Part shown: in pieces, positions 11,293-23,231 of the stretch
Position numbering within the stretch: position 1 is the first letter of the stretch
How the letters are laid out: each line of letters opens with the position of its first letter
Source: Spongilla lacustris
Taxonomy: Eukaryota; Porifera; Demospongiae; Spongillida; Spongillidae
Assembly: GCA_949361645.1 (NCBI GenBank)
Contig: OX442419.1
Span: 7,615,377-7,679,376 of the forward strand
Direction: 5' to 3'
Length of the DNA: 64,000 bases
The notes under the pieces: generated by a model
Seen by the model: the letters and a program-made list of their open reading frames with translations, nothing else
Database searches by the model: none
Told to the model about the DNA's origin: nothing
Position numbers and translations under genes: made by a program

Positions 11293-14266
11293 ATGGAAGA
11301 TGATAGCTCCGAAGATATTGTGGACTTCGTATATTTCTAATTGGCAGGAAAAGGGTACCCCCCAAATTGCACTTTGTCTATGAAAAGGCAGATTAGGCAG
11401 CGGTCATCGATGTTCGTAGTCGTTAACGGAGAGCTGCATTATAAGAAAGGACAAGATCAGGTACGCTGTGCTATTGCACACACCTCGCGCTTACGACTTT
11501 ATCGCACATATCTTTAGACTGTTAGATACATCCAGGAAAGGAAAGAAAGAGCAAAAATTGCGTTATCCTGTCACATTGATGTTACATCAGGTCACATGGG
11601 TTTGAAAAAAACATTAGCTCGAATCGCGGAGAGATTTGCTTGGAAAGGCATGACTGAAGATGTAAAAAGAATTGTAAGTCCATATAAACATTCCATTCTA
11701 ATTTATTCGTACTTATGCAGATCTCCACATGTGATCAGTGCCAGCGCGTCAATTCAAAGTTGACAACCACCACACCTGAACTCCACCCTGTACCTGTACA
11801 GTCACCTTGGTTTCATGTTGGAATAGATTTTGCGGGTCCTGTAACTCCTAAATCAGTTCATGGAAATAGGTACATATTAACCCTGAGTGATTATTTCACC
11901 AAGTGGGTGGAAGCAGTTCCGCTTCCAACAAAAGAGGCTCCAGGAATTGCAAAATCACTTCTGAAGGTACACGTATGAGTGATTTAGCTGATTTTCATAG
12001 TGCAAGAGTATCCTATCCAAACTGATGAAGAACTCCTTTGTCATTGTTGGCAGATTTTCATGCGTATGGGGTTTCCCAGGTTACTGACATGTGACCAAGG
12101 AGGGGAATTTAAAAGTGATCTTGACAGAGAGATGATGAAGATTTTAGGAATTAAGCATCATTTTACCACACCATACCACCCACAGGTAATGTTTATGCAG
12201 TGCATGAGTTTAGTACTGATTAATCATTGGCTTGTCAGGCTAATGGGTTAGATGAAAGGTGGAACCAAACATTGAAAAATATGATCGTGAAATATGTCAG
12301 TTCAAGGAAAGAGTTATGGGATGAATATCTGGACGCATGCGTTTATGCATACAATACAAGCCGTCATGAGTCATCGTTACACACACCCTTTGAAGTGATG
12401 TTTGGCCGAAAGGCTGTCATTCCTATTGAGCTGACGTATTTGGATCCAGGAAGCCAATACACAAAGTCTTCAGAAGATGTTGTGCCAGTAAGCATAATGG
12501 TGATGTGTATGCAAAACTATATCTTGTATACATTTTGGTGTACATGTATGTGATCGCAATCCTTTTGTTTTAGATTGATTTTGTAGGTGGTCTTAATAAG
12601 TATAGGCAGGAGATACTTGAGAGGGTGGAGAAAAACATATCAATCGCACAGAAAAAGCAAAAAGCTGCATATGACCGAAAGCATGCCAATCCATGCAAAT
12701 TTCAGGTTTGTGCAAGTATGTATATGTGTAAATAGACATCAATTTAAAATGTTTTATTACACAGGTGGGCATGGAGGTGCTTCAAAAGGATTTCAGAAGG
12801 TGTAAACGTAAAGGAGGAAAAATGGATCCCAAATGGCTGAGCCCAAGCCTGATAACTCATGACCTTGGTAAAGGCTTTTACTCTCTTGTGACATTAGATC
12901 AAAAGAAGATTGTGACCAAGAGGATCAATGGTGCTCACCTCAAGTTATACCTACGTCCACCTTCATCTCACCAGTCCACACCATCGGCATCCCCTCACCA
13001 GTCCACACCACCAGCATCCCCCCACCAGTCCACACCACCAGCATCTCCTCATCAGTCCACACCACATGAGGTTTTGGACAAAGGCAATGACGACAAAAGA
13101 AGAGAACTAAATCACAAAGCACTTCATTCCCCACACCTGTTGCGTTAATGGCGAACTGGTGCATGTGAGCTGTTTTACAAAGCTGAAGAAGATGATGAAG
13201 AATTAGATGTAAGTTCGAATTCATTTCACATAAATTTTAATGAAACCTACTTCATTACTTGCACAGGAAAAAACACTGCATTTGCAAGAGGATGAATTTG
13301 CCCTCAGTAAAGATCTAACTGTGTCTTTTTGGATAGATTATCGATCATATTTTGGAGAATCACCTATAAGAGAAGTGTGTGGAGGTGATTTTGTGATCAT
13401 CAATGAAGACCTCCATGATGAGTTTAACAAGTTCAAAAGCAAACTCTCCACTTCCCTTTTCTTATCCCTGGATGGTACGTGCAGTGTAGTTGAAGGGATA
13501 GAACTGCTTATGTTTTGCTGCACGTCAAGTGACAATATCAACTACACCACTGCAAGTACTAGAGAAAACTTACTTTCTCATGTCTGCATCAGATCTAGAT
13601 AACTTTTGCCAGTGGGTATATGACACAAGAAAGTTGTGCATAAATGGAGACATCACCTGCCTACTATCATTCAATGGGGAGCATGCCATCACACCTTTAA
13701 AAGTAGTGAATGAAGAGAAAGTGGATATGATAAGCTATGTACCTGTATGCAGTGATTGGCAAGAAAAAAGATGTATTCTACTTGGGCTTAAATTTCTTCA
13801 TGGAAATCGGATTCATTGCCAGAAGCCATCAATGATTGGAATTTCACAAGCCCCTTTGGCAATAGGAAGAATCAAGGGAGATGGAAATTGCTTTTTTAGA
13901 TCAATTGCACAAACTCTAACTGGCTCACAAGAGGACCATGATGAAATCCGTTTAATGATCACTTCCTTCATGATGCACAATGCTTCCAAGTTGTCCTGCC
14001 TCCTTGATCCACATGAGTCAATGGAAGACTACATGCAGCGAACAAGAATGCAGTCTCTAAATGTGTGGGCCACAGAAGTAGAAATCATTGCGGCTGCAAC
14101 CATGCTACACACAGCGATTTGTGTATTTGCACCATCAGGAGGGACCTACAAGTGGTTAAAGCACTCACCAGTTATAAAGGAAATATCCTGCAGCGACAGC
14201 CATCAGGAGGAATCCATTTTTATCACCAACATTGGGAATCATTTTGAAACTGTTAAGAAGATGTAA
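11293..14266 (+). pseudogene. Ginger1 transposase with OTU domain, nearly intact
   Basis: Exons with consistent GT..AG sites and phases: 11293-11460, 11518-11673, 11721-11966, 12054-12185, 12239-12487, 12574-12705, 12765-about 13207 and 13267-14266. Domains in order: YPPN segment, zinc-binding HIDVTSGH..CDQC, DDE core with Asp in GIDFAGP, Asp in TCDQGGEF and Glu in NGLDERW, and a GPY-position tail that reads LSPS. Next come a Ser/Pro-rich linker with four near-identical PHQSTPPAS repeats, a region shared with element A (EFALSKDLTV), and an OTU protease with DGNCFFRS and the His in GNHFETV. All integrase and OTU catalytic residues are present. Lesions: TAA near 11338, TAA at 13146-13148 and a one-base frameshift near 13550. 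The start is the first ATG upstream of the conserved N-terminal region. Confidence 0.85.
12957..13065 (+). repeat. in-frame Ser/Pro minisatellite in transposase linker
   Basis: Four tandem copies of a 27-30-bp unit encode PHQSTPPAS. They lie between the integrase tail and the OTU region, so they only lengthen a flexible linker. Confidence 0.8.
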
Positions 14267-14447
14267 ATGTAATTCTGTCATGTCTCATTGTGGGTATTGT
14301 TCACTTATGCAAAAACCATGCAAAGACAATTACAAGCGGTGTAATTGTAAAATCTTTTCTGCTATGCATGCCACGCCTTAGTTGAGTGGCTACTACCCAT
14401 GTAGTTCAATTCATTCGTCTAAGCATGTATTAAAAAATCACATCACA

Positions 14448-14666
14448 TAGGATGAAATTTTGCAGCTAAAATTAGCCCTATAATATGTATGACTAGGTTG
14501 ATTTTTGGCAGTATGGGATGATTTTTAGCAGAAAAAAATTATCCTAGGATGAAATTTTGCTGCTAAAAATCATCCTAGGATCATATTTAGCAGAAAAATT
14601 TAATCCCATAGGATGAAATATTTCATCCTAGGATACTTTTTTGGTAGGATACTTTTTGCCATGACA
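14448..14666. repeat. right TIR region of element C
   Basis: At least five reiterations of ATCCTAGGAT or CATAGGATGAAAT alternate with AAATTTTGC blocks and end in CATGACA. The array is longer than at the left end. Confidence 0.8.
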
Positions 14667-14779
14667 GTACCGTCGCGAAGATGTGTTGTTTAGTACAACG
14701 TGCAATTTTTATAGTGATAAAATAATAACCCCACAAGCCCGATTTTGCTGGACACTGTCCCATATAATTATAATTATAT

Positions 14780-16140
14780 GGGACAGTTTCCGAGAAAATT
14801 GCGCTTCGTATATATATAAAATGTTATAAAAATGCTTCTCGTTTGAATCGCTATATCTTCCGAACGGTTAACGCTATCAACTTCCTATTTTCAGCACTTT
14901 ATACTACACCATTTCCCTATGACAAAATACATTTTGGAGTCTTACACTTGCTCCGTGCCAGTATTGCAACGTTCGATACCTCGCCGGGTTCAAACCCGCC
15001 ATAACTTTCTGTACGAGTAATCAAATCGCTTCAAATTCGGTTTGTAGGTAGAAAGGTCATATACCTATCGATTTGTTCTGTTCGTTAATTTTTATGTCAT
15101 CCGTTACGGAGATACAGCGGTGCAACGTTGGTACACTTTTCCCGCTCGAATCGCGCCGTTGTACGTACGCGAACCGCTTCCATTCACCGAAGCACATGAA
15201 TATTCAACTACATCCTGTGGGCTGGGACATTTATAACGACCACCCCACCCACTACCATAGTCTGGGGACCTAGCTGAATTGTTTCCTGCAGAAGAAGCTT
15301 TGCGCTTCAAGTTTTAGACGTTGACTTGAGCGTATGATTTCGAACGGTGCGAAGACGACAAGATATAAGATCAATCCGACGAAGGAGTTTGAGAGCGGTA
15401 GCGATTGAAGGCAGATGATATAGCTGTGGAGCAGGCAGACGAGTATTGGATCCCAGAGTGGACAGCTGTGGAGTATGGCAGATAGCTGCGGAGCAAACAG
15501 TGGAATAACTGCATGTGACCAGTACGCGGAGTGGACTTTACGGCAGACAGCAGTGGAATGAGCACTACAGCAGACGAAACCTAAGGCAGGCAGGCAGGCA
15601 GGCAGGCAGCTATGTAATGGACTCCAAAGGGAAAAGTTCATAACTATACTATCAACAAAGCCAGGCACAGCTGTGGAATGGATTCCACAGTGGAATCCAG
15701 AGTGCAGTAACCAGCTGTGGAGATGGCAGGCAGATAGGTGTGTCCAGAAGACAGTGGAACAACTACCAACTAGTGTGGAGTGGACCATATAGTAGACAAT
15801 ACATGTAGGTAGTGGACCCTACGGCAGACATCAACACTGTACTGTATGGTAAGGACTCTACTGCAGACATCTATACTGTATTGAGTGGACCCTACTGAGT
15901 GGACACTGCGGCAGACAACGGAATGGATCATATGGCAGGCAGACAACTGTAGATCGGACCATATGGTAGAACCTCACAGCAGTGGACACTGACAGCTGAG
16001 AAGCAGGCAGACAAGTATCTAACTTTGCAAGCAGTTGTGGAGTGCACTCTATAGCTATTCCTTACAGTGATCAGTGTCAACCATGATGTGGTTTTGAATG
16101 GGCGCTACCCCTGTGCTAAGCCCTACTACTATTCCTTACA
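14780..16140 (+). repeat. left arm, non-tandem part, of element F
   Basis: Aligns in inverted orientation with about 28290-29642 at very high identity by eye. It contains a (GGCA)n tract near 15588-15608 and a GGTTCAAACCC box at about 14988 that resembles a pol III B box. Frames within it on either strand lack coding character. Confidence 0.8.
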
Positions 16141-18780
16141 GTGAACCTAGTCAGCCATGAAGTGGACCCTCGTATTACTCAACTCCACCCTACCCCGTAC
16201 TATTCAGTGGACTCCACCCTACGCCCGCCCCCCCCCCCCCCCCCCCCCACAACTATTCCTTACAGCAAACACAGTGTCAGCCAAGGAGTGGACCTTCATT
16301 TTAGTGGGACTCCATCGAATCCCTTGTGCTGCACCCTACAGCTATTCCTTACGGAGATCACCTTTTGAATGGAATCCACCCTACTCTGTACGATTGAGTG
16401 GACTCCACCCTACCCCCTGTGCTATGCCCCACAACTATTCCTTACAGCGAACAGTGTCAACCATGGAGTGGGCTCTCTCATTAATGCACTCCAACCTACT
16501 CTGTACGATTGAGTGGAATCCACCCTACCCTCTGTGCTACGCCCCACAACTATTCCATGCAGCGAACAGTGTCAACCATGGAGTGGGCCCTCTTATTAAT
16601 ACACTCCACGCTACTCTGTACGATTGAGTGGACTTCACCCTACCTTCTGTGCTAAGCCCAGCGAACAGTGTCAACCATGGAGTGGGCCTTCTTTTTAATG
16701 GAATCCACCCTACTCTGTACGATTGAGTGGACTCCACCAAACCCCCTGTGCTGCGCCCTACAACTTTTCCTTACGGAGATCAACTTTTGAATGGACTCTA
16801 CCCTACTCTGTACGATTGATATGACTCCACCCTACCCTCTGTGCTACACCCTACAACTATTTCTTACAGTGAACGGAGTGGGCTCTCTTATTAATGCACT
16901 CTACCCTACTCTGTACAATTGAGTGGACTCCACCAAACCCCCTGTGCTACGCCCTACAACTATTCCTTACGGAGATCACCTTTTGAATGGACTCTACCCT
17001 ACTCTGTACGATTGAGTGGACTCCACCCTACCCCCTGTGCTACGCCCTACAACTATTCCTTACAGCGAACACTGTAAACCATGTAGTGGGCCCTCTTATT
17101 AATGCACTCCACCCTACTCTGTACGATTGATTGGACTCCACCCTACCCCCTGTGCTACGCCCTACAACTATTCCATACAGCGAACAGTGTCAACCATGGT
17201 GTGGGCTCTCTCATTAATGCACTCCAACCTACTCTGTACGATTGAGTGGGCTTAACCCTACCCTCTGTGCTACACCCTACAACTATTTCTTACAGCGAAC
17301 AGAGTGGGCCCTCTTATTAATACACTCTACCCTACTCTTTACTATTCAGTGGACTCCACCCTACCCCCTGTGTTACGCCCTGCAACTATTCCATACAGCG
17401 AACAGTGTCAACCATGGAGTGGGCCCTCTTATTAATACACTCCACGCTACTCTGTACGATTGACTGGACTCCACCCTACCCTCTGTGCTAAGCCCAGCGA
17501 ACAGTGTTAACCATGGAGTGGGCCTTCTTTTTAATGGAATCCACCCTACCCTGTAGAATTGAATGGACTCCACCCTACCCCCTGTGCTACGCCCTACAAC
17601 TATTCCATACTGCGAATAGTGTCAACCATGGTGTGGGCTCTCTCATTACTGCACTCCAACCTACACTGTACGATTGAGTGGACTCCACCCTACCCCCTGT
17701 GCTACGCCCTACAACTATACCTTACGGAGATCACCTTTTGAATGGACTCCACCCAACTATTCCTTACAGCAAACAGTGTCAACCATGGAGTGGGCCCGCT
17801 TATTAATACACTCCACGCTACTCTGTACGATTGAGTGGACTCCACCCTACCCTCTGTGCTAAGCCCAGCGAACAGTGTCAACCATGGAGTGGGCCTTCTT
17901 TTTAATGGAATGCACCCTACCCTGTAGAATTGAGTGGACTCCACCCTACCCCCTGTGCTACGCCCTACAACTATTTCTTACAGCGAACAATGTCAACAAT
18001 GGTGTGGGCTCTCTTATTAAAGCACTCCACCCTACTCTGTACGATTGAGTGTAGTCCACCCTACCCTCTGTGTACGCCCTACAACTATTTCTTACAGCAA
18101 ACAGTGTCAACCATGGAGTGGGCCCTCTTATTAATGCAGTCTATCCTACTATGTACAATTGAGGGGACTCCACCCTATACCCCCTGTTTTACACCCTACA
18201 ACTATTCCTTACGAGATCTCATTTTGAATGGACTCCACCCTACTCTGTACGATCGAGTGGACTCCACCCTACTTCTGTGCTACGCCCAGCGAACAGTGTC
18301 AACCATGGAGTGGGCCCTCTTATTAAAGCACTCCACCCTACTCTGTACGATTGAGTGGACTCCACCCTACTTCTGTGCTATGCCCAGCGAACAGTGTCAA
18401 CCATGGAGTGGGCCCTCTTATTAATGCACTCCACCCTACTCTGTACGATTGGACTCCACCCTACACTCTGTGCTACACCCTACAACTATTTCTTACAGAG
18501 ATCACCTTTTGAATGGACTCCACCCTACCCTGTACTATTCAGTGGACTCCGTCCTAGTACCCTGTACTGCACCCTACCCCCCCCCCCCCCCCCCTGTATT
18601 GCTTATAGCGAACAATGTCAGCCATGGATTGGACCCTCTTATTAATGGACTGCACCCTAGGTCCTGTACTATTGAGTGGAATCCACCCTACCCCTTACAG
18701 CGAACAAAGTCAGCCATGAAGTGGACTCGTATTTTAGTGGACTCCATCCTACCTTGTGCTGGTCTTACAGCTACTCCTTA
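16140..18780 (+). repeat. 115-bp tandem array, left copy
   Basis: The unit runs from GTGCTACGCCCTACAACTAT through CATGGAGTGGGCCCTCTTAT and CTCTGTACGATTGAGTGGAC, about 115 bp. Variants contain a GGAGATCACCTTTTGAATGG block. More than twenty partial or complete units are visible. Two long poly-C runs (16228-16248 and about 18578-18594) lie near the edges. Open frames running through the array follow from its period and are not genes. Confidence 0.9.
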
Positions 18781-20732
18781 ATGATCGCCTGAACACTTTT
18801 GTTGAACCTTATGCTAAGACTGCTACATGTACATGAGTATGTCAAGTTTGCATATGATATACATACGTGTAGCTATTGGTTATCGTATTGGTGTTCACTG
18901 GTACATGAGCCAGGTAGTATGGTAGTTGCCTTAAAACATATATGAACCTTACTAGCCCTGTCAGACCAACAAAGATCAGAGATAGGGCTAGTAATGATAT
19001 CACCGTTAGTACAACAGCTCCGCTTAGTGGTGAATGTCATTACTAGCCCTATCTTTATGATCTTGGTTAGTCTGGCTATGGGGTACCTAGGCAAGGTACC
19101 AGAACTTTATCACAAGCTTAGCGGTGTCGCGTTTTCATTAAGGCATCATTGCAGTTAAGGCAAATGCGCGCGCCTCACTAATATTCTTGTATGAATATGA
19201 TTTGTGGTTTGTACATGAATACAATATTGCTGTTCACGTACCGACAGGTCGTTGCCGTTAGGGACTGAACGCTGTAATTTAAGTTACATAATAACGCCTT
19301 ATAGCATTTGTGTACCGTAGTGGCCACAGAATATCATAAGTACCAAACGATGTCCAACAACCAAACGAAGGGAAAATGGTCCGTGCACTGCAGTAAGTTT
19401 AAACGATCACGGCCACAGAGCCCCCAGTTGAGTAATGCTTAGCCACAACGACCTAATCAACTCGTTTAGAAAATAAGAACACTACAATTGCAATTTTAAT
19501 TTTGTATATAAGCGCCAATTTTTGGCAGTGCCTTTCCCGGCACAACTAACGTGTCACATCAATGGTATGCAAAAACTCTTTCGCATGTAACACAAGTTGT
19601 ATTCACCATTTCATTTAATGCCATGAATGCAGTTATATTTCTATGACGTACTGACATGACAATAGTTAGCCACTAGAATGTAAATCCTTAAAACCAAAAC
19701 ATGTTCGAAGCCAACTTAATTTAAATAAAGTGAGGAAACAGAAACTATACATGTATTGTGTTTTATCAGCGCCATAGTAAATACGTATGTGTTACATTCT
19801 AGTGGACATTAGCCTATTACTGACATTATATGTGTTGCAGTGCCAAACTGATATTTTAGGCACTGCCATGCACACATATGTAATGGCCATACAACTACGT
19901 TTATACCAAGTCATTAATTAACCACAGCAGCGAACGAAAAGGTGGACTGCCTTTGATAACCGCGTTGTTCCTACTTAATCACAATATTTTAAACGCTTCA
20001 ATTTCCGCATATTCATCGTTATGCCATGCAAGTGAAGTAGCCCGGCGAGAAGATATAGTAATTTATTTAGGTATTGAATAGCGTTGATTGTAGGTCAGGA
20101 TGGTACAAAATTAACTATATTTGTGTTGGTTCCTTAACGACAACATACTATACATCTGCATGCATGGTCGTTGTAGTTAAGGAGAAAACAGCAACCATTA
20201 CTGAAAAAAATCACAAACTAATTGGGCGCGTGGAATGAATTGCTATTCAAATGTACGTGTATACGGTGCCTTAACCACATCACAACTCTTTAATACACAC
20301 ACAAAGAAATTAAAAAAAAAAAAAACAACTTATTTCAAGTCGTTGTCATTGGGGGTATGTTTGGCATCAGCACTTTGATAATGGTATTGTTATACACTTA
20401 GCGTATAACATTGTGTATAGGGACGTCATTGTGTATATACGTGTGTATAACGTCCCAATGCGCAGATACGCAGTGTTATATACGTACACTGCTAATTATT
20501 GTTGTACAATAGTGTATAACAGCCCTTTTTACACAGTGCAGAACCAAACGATGTAATATTTTCAAACACTTCAATTTTGTATATAAATTTGGTAATATCT
20601 AACCCTTCACGACAAGGACCTGAATTAAACAAGGGGGTTATGATAACTTTCTCTGCGAGTGTAATAGCTGTTGCATCAATGTCGCTATAAGGTGGCTCCA
20701 TGCACGCGCCTCATTCAATGAAGTGTTAATTC
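18781..20732. other. spacer of element F with no clear gene
   Basis: No coding region was recognised. Isolated copies of the TTAACCACAACGACC-type motif occur near 19440, 20135, 20165 and 20270, ahead of the dense satellite. A GTGTATAACGTCCC-rich palindromic patch lies at about 20395-20520. Confidence 0.4.
18952..19079. mobile_element. short MITE-like hairpin
   Basis: The left half (TAGCCCTGTCAGACCAACAA, then GATAGGGCTAGTAATGA) pairs with the right half (TCATTACTAGCCCTATC, then TTGGTTAGTCTGGCTA). The element is about 128 bp and non-coding. The mobile family is unknown. Confidence 0.6.
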
Positions 20733-21722
20733 CTTAACCACAACGACCGGTTGTTGTTAAGGAATCGTGAAGTGTTCCTTAACCACAACGACCCGAATTT
20801 ATTCGGTTGTCGTTAAGGAACTATGAAGTGTTCCTTAACCACATGCAACGATCGGAATTATTCGGTTGTCGTTAAGGTATCATGAAGTGTTCCTTAACCA
20901 CAACGACCGGAATTATTCGGTTGTCGTTAAGGAACCATGAAGTGACCGGAATTATTCGGTTGTCGTTAAGGAATCATGAAGTGTTCCTTAACCACAACGA
21001 CCGGAATTGTTCCGTTGTCATTAAGGAACCATGAAGTGACCCGGAGTTATTCGGTTGTCGTTAAGGAATCATGAAGAATTGTTCAGTTGTCGTTAAAGAA
21101 TCATGAGGTATTACTTAACCACAACGATCGGAATTGTTCGGTTGTCGTTAAGGAATCATGAAGTAACCACAACGACCGGAATTGTTCGGTTGTCGCTAAG
21201 GAACCATGAAGTGTTCCTTAACCACAACGACCGGAATTGTTGGGTTGCCCGTTAAGGAACTATGATAGTTAAGGAACTATGAAGTGTTCCTTAACCACAA
21301 CGACCGAAATTGTTCGGTTGTAGTTAAGAAACCATGAAGTGTTCCTTAACCACAACGACCGGAATTGCTCGGTTGTCGTTAAGGAACCATGAAGTGTTCC
21401 TTAACCACAACAAACGGAATTGTGCGGTTGTCGTTAAGGAACCATGAAGTGTTCCTTAACCACAAGGACCGAAATTGTTCGGTTGTCGTTAAGGAACCAT
21501 GAAGTGTTCCTTAATCACAACGAACGGAATTGTTCGGTTGTTGTTAAGGAACCATGAAGTGTTCCTTAACCACAACGACCGGAATTATTCGGTTGTCGTT
21601 AAGGAACCATGAAGTGTTCCTTAACCACAACGAACGGAATTGTTCGGTTGTTGTTAAGGAACCATGAAGTGTTCCTTAACCACAACGACCGGAATTATTC
21701 GGTTGTCGTTAAGGAACAATGA
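20733..21722. repeat. hairpin satellite, about 55-bp unit
   Basis: About 18 tandem copies, many imperfect or truncated. Each unit reads TTCCTTAACCACAACGACCG, then a GAATTATT or GAATTGTT loop, then CGGTTGTCGTTAAGGAA, then a CATGAAGTG linker. Each unit is therefore an imperfect inverted repeat with stems of about 20 bp. No coding capacity. Confidence 0.9.
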
Positions 21723-22482
21723 AACACAAACTGGCGTAGTACTTAATACTTTGATGATAAATCTTGATACATGTATACTACCACAAATAATGGCCTTAAC
21801 TTTTAACTTCATACGCAAGCTAATAAAATGGAAGGAATACATGCACGGTGGCTTACCACATCGAATCGATTTATAAGGGAAGGAGCTAGCTATAGTATAT
21901 TAACAGGTATAGAAATATATACTCATTTCTCCGTATTGAATAAGAAAATCATAAGCCCTATAATCTATCAGCCGTTCCAGACCATATCTAGGCTGAAAGC
22001 TATTCTCATAGAAAGGGCCTGAATGAAAAGTTTATGTACAGGTCATAAAAGTTAAACGGCATGCAGCTGTACCAGCTGCAGTGTGATAAGCGGACTGCTT
22101 TACTGTGCAGCATGATAATGCACTTTGTAGAGCTTATTTATGTAACATATATGTCAAAGCAAATGTGAGAAAGCTGTCTGCAAATGGAGTGACTGTTTGT
22201 CGAAATGAAATATAAAATGCATACATGACAGTAAAAACGCACACAACACATCAAGCTTTGAACACATTTGCATGAAGTGAAAAACTCATGCACATGTAGG
22301 TAGAGATTTATTAAAATAATATTGGGCTGCAGCATCATAAGGTACCCCAAAGTGCGCAGAAATGAGCATTTAAACAGCATTGAAATCACCATTCTTTTTA
22401 AGTGTACTGTTGATTTCATTTGATGTCCTCTCGGTAAAGTCTAAACAGATGTATAGTGATTTGATTATAAACAGTGAAGTTA
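21723..22482. other. non-coding stretch
   Basis: Short frames only. Nothing recognisable between the hairpin satellite and the protease-like frame at 22483. Confidence 0.4.
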
Positions 22483-23155
22483 CTAACCTATTGAGGCTAT
22501 TGAAGATGTAGCATCAGACTCTAGAAGTATAGATTTCAATGTGCCCTTGAATGGAACAACTTGTTTGTAAGTTGCCTGCATGACCACACCATACGGTTTA
22601 TGCACATACCTTTTCAATTTCCCATCCATTAATTATCAAGCTAAAGATTCCAAAGTGAGGATCAGTGTACATTGTGAGCAAATACTCCGCAAGTTGTACA
22701 TGATCAATTACAATGGGCAATGACTTGAGTGAATCAAGCAAATAGATATCTTTGGGGTCTTTGCAAAATATGGTTATGTAATGAGCTGCACGAGGGACTC
22801 TTACCAAATATGATATAGGATATCTGTTGCATGGATTGATTGTGTCTATTATATTCACTCTCATGCTTTGCTTATCAAAGAACATTAACACTTCATTTCT
22901 AACACATGTTGCAATGTCACCACGTTGTTTTACTGCACTCAACAGTACTTCAATGGAGTACCACCCATTTGCATCTCTTAATGGTGTGTACTGCTCAGTG
23001 ATTGGCATGTGCATCTGAGTGTAGTGCATAATCCACAATTCATCCCCTAATTCATTCAACTTGGCATTGTCAAACACATTTGCTTGGTATGCATTATTTA
23101 GTGCGCATAACCCACACAATGCACTGCTACCTTGAATTTGCATAACTTTTGGCAT
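22483..23155 (-). CDS. Josephin-like cysteine protease
   Basis: From the ATG at 23155 the protein reads QIQGSSALCGLCALNNAYQ near its start, placing a Cys at residue 14 and a Gln at residue 8. DANGWYSIEVLLSAVKQRG follows at 61-79, HYITIF with His at 125, and LLDSL with Asp at 141. This Cys, His, Asp arrangement and the LC..C.LNN signature match the Josephin family (ataxin-3 type deubiquitinases), which cleave ubiquitin chains. After EIEK the frame ends at once. Either a 34-bp GT..AG intron or a one-base slip lets the sequence continue (YVHKPYGVVMQATYKQ) to a TAG at 22483-22485. It lies directly downstream of a broken integrase tail, so it probably belonged to a Ginger-like transposon. No search could be run; a distant C39- or papain-like relative is possible. 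Confidence 0.55.
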
Positions 23156-23231
23156 TACTCAGAGATGCATTACCCTTATGCCCAACTTTGCTTATCACCA
23201 TTGCAATGTAGGTTACATTGCTAGTTATGTT

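Larger units (their letters stand above)
11127..14666 (+). mobile_element. Ginger1-type DNA transposon C (integrase + OTU)
   Basis: Terminal TGTCACGA at the left and ATGACA at the right are inverted. They are bounded by identical GTAC copies (11123-11126 and 14667-14670). The subterminal regions carry repeated ATCCTAGGAT and GAAATTTTGC motifs. The element is 3,540 bp long and encodes an integrase with an OTU-family protease on the plus strand. It inserted into palindromic element E, so it is the younger of the two. The coding region has only a few lesions, making it the best preserved Ginger copy here. Confidence 0.9.
10453..14761. mobile_element. palindromic element E, split by Ginger element C
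   Basis: The left end GGGACAGTGTCCAGCAAAAT (10453) is the reverse complement of the right end (14742-14761). Taking out element C (11127-14666) and one GTAC copy leaves about 0.77 kb. That remnant folds almost completely on itself: the left arm 10453-about 10835 pairs with about 10885-11126 continued at 14671-14761, around a loop near 10835-10885. No coding frame is apparent. It shares blocks with the giant inverted repeat that begins 18 bp further on, so both appear to belong to one TIR family that starts GGGACAG. The superfamily is not identified. Confidence 0.75.

Noticed and set aside
14980..15000. tRNA gene suggested by GGGTTCAAACCC
   Set aside because: No acceptor, D or anticodon arms fit around it. 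Only the B-box-like sequence is present, so it is reported as a motif within a repeat.
15270..15788. 172-codon minus-strand frame in the left arm of element F
   Set aside because: Its inverted copy in the right arm has length changes that break the frame, and the composition reflects short CAGCTGTGGA-type repeats.
16141..18781. Many overlapping frames reading WTPPYPLCY-type repeats on both strands
   Set aside because: They are produced by the 115-bp tandem array and recur in inverted form at 25.6-28.3 kb. Sequence variation ignores codon positions.
20733..21722. CRISPR-like array of regularly spaced palindromic repeats
   Set aside because: There are no unique spacers, the whole unit including the linker is repeated, and the genome is eukaryotic. 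It is a hairpin satellite.
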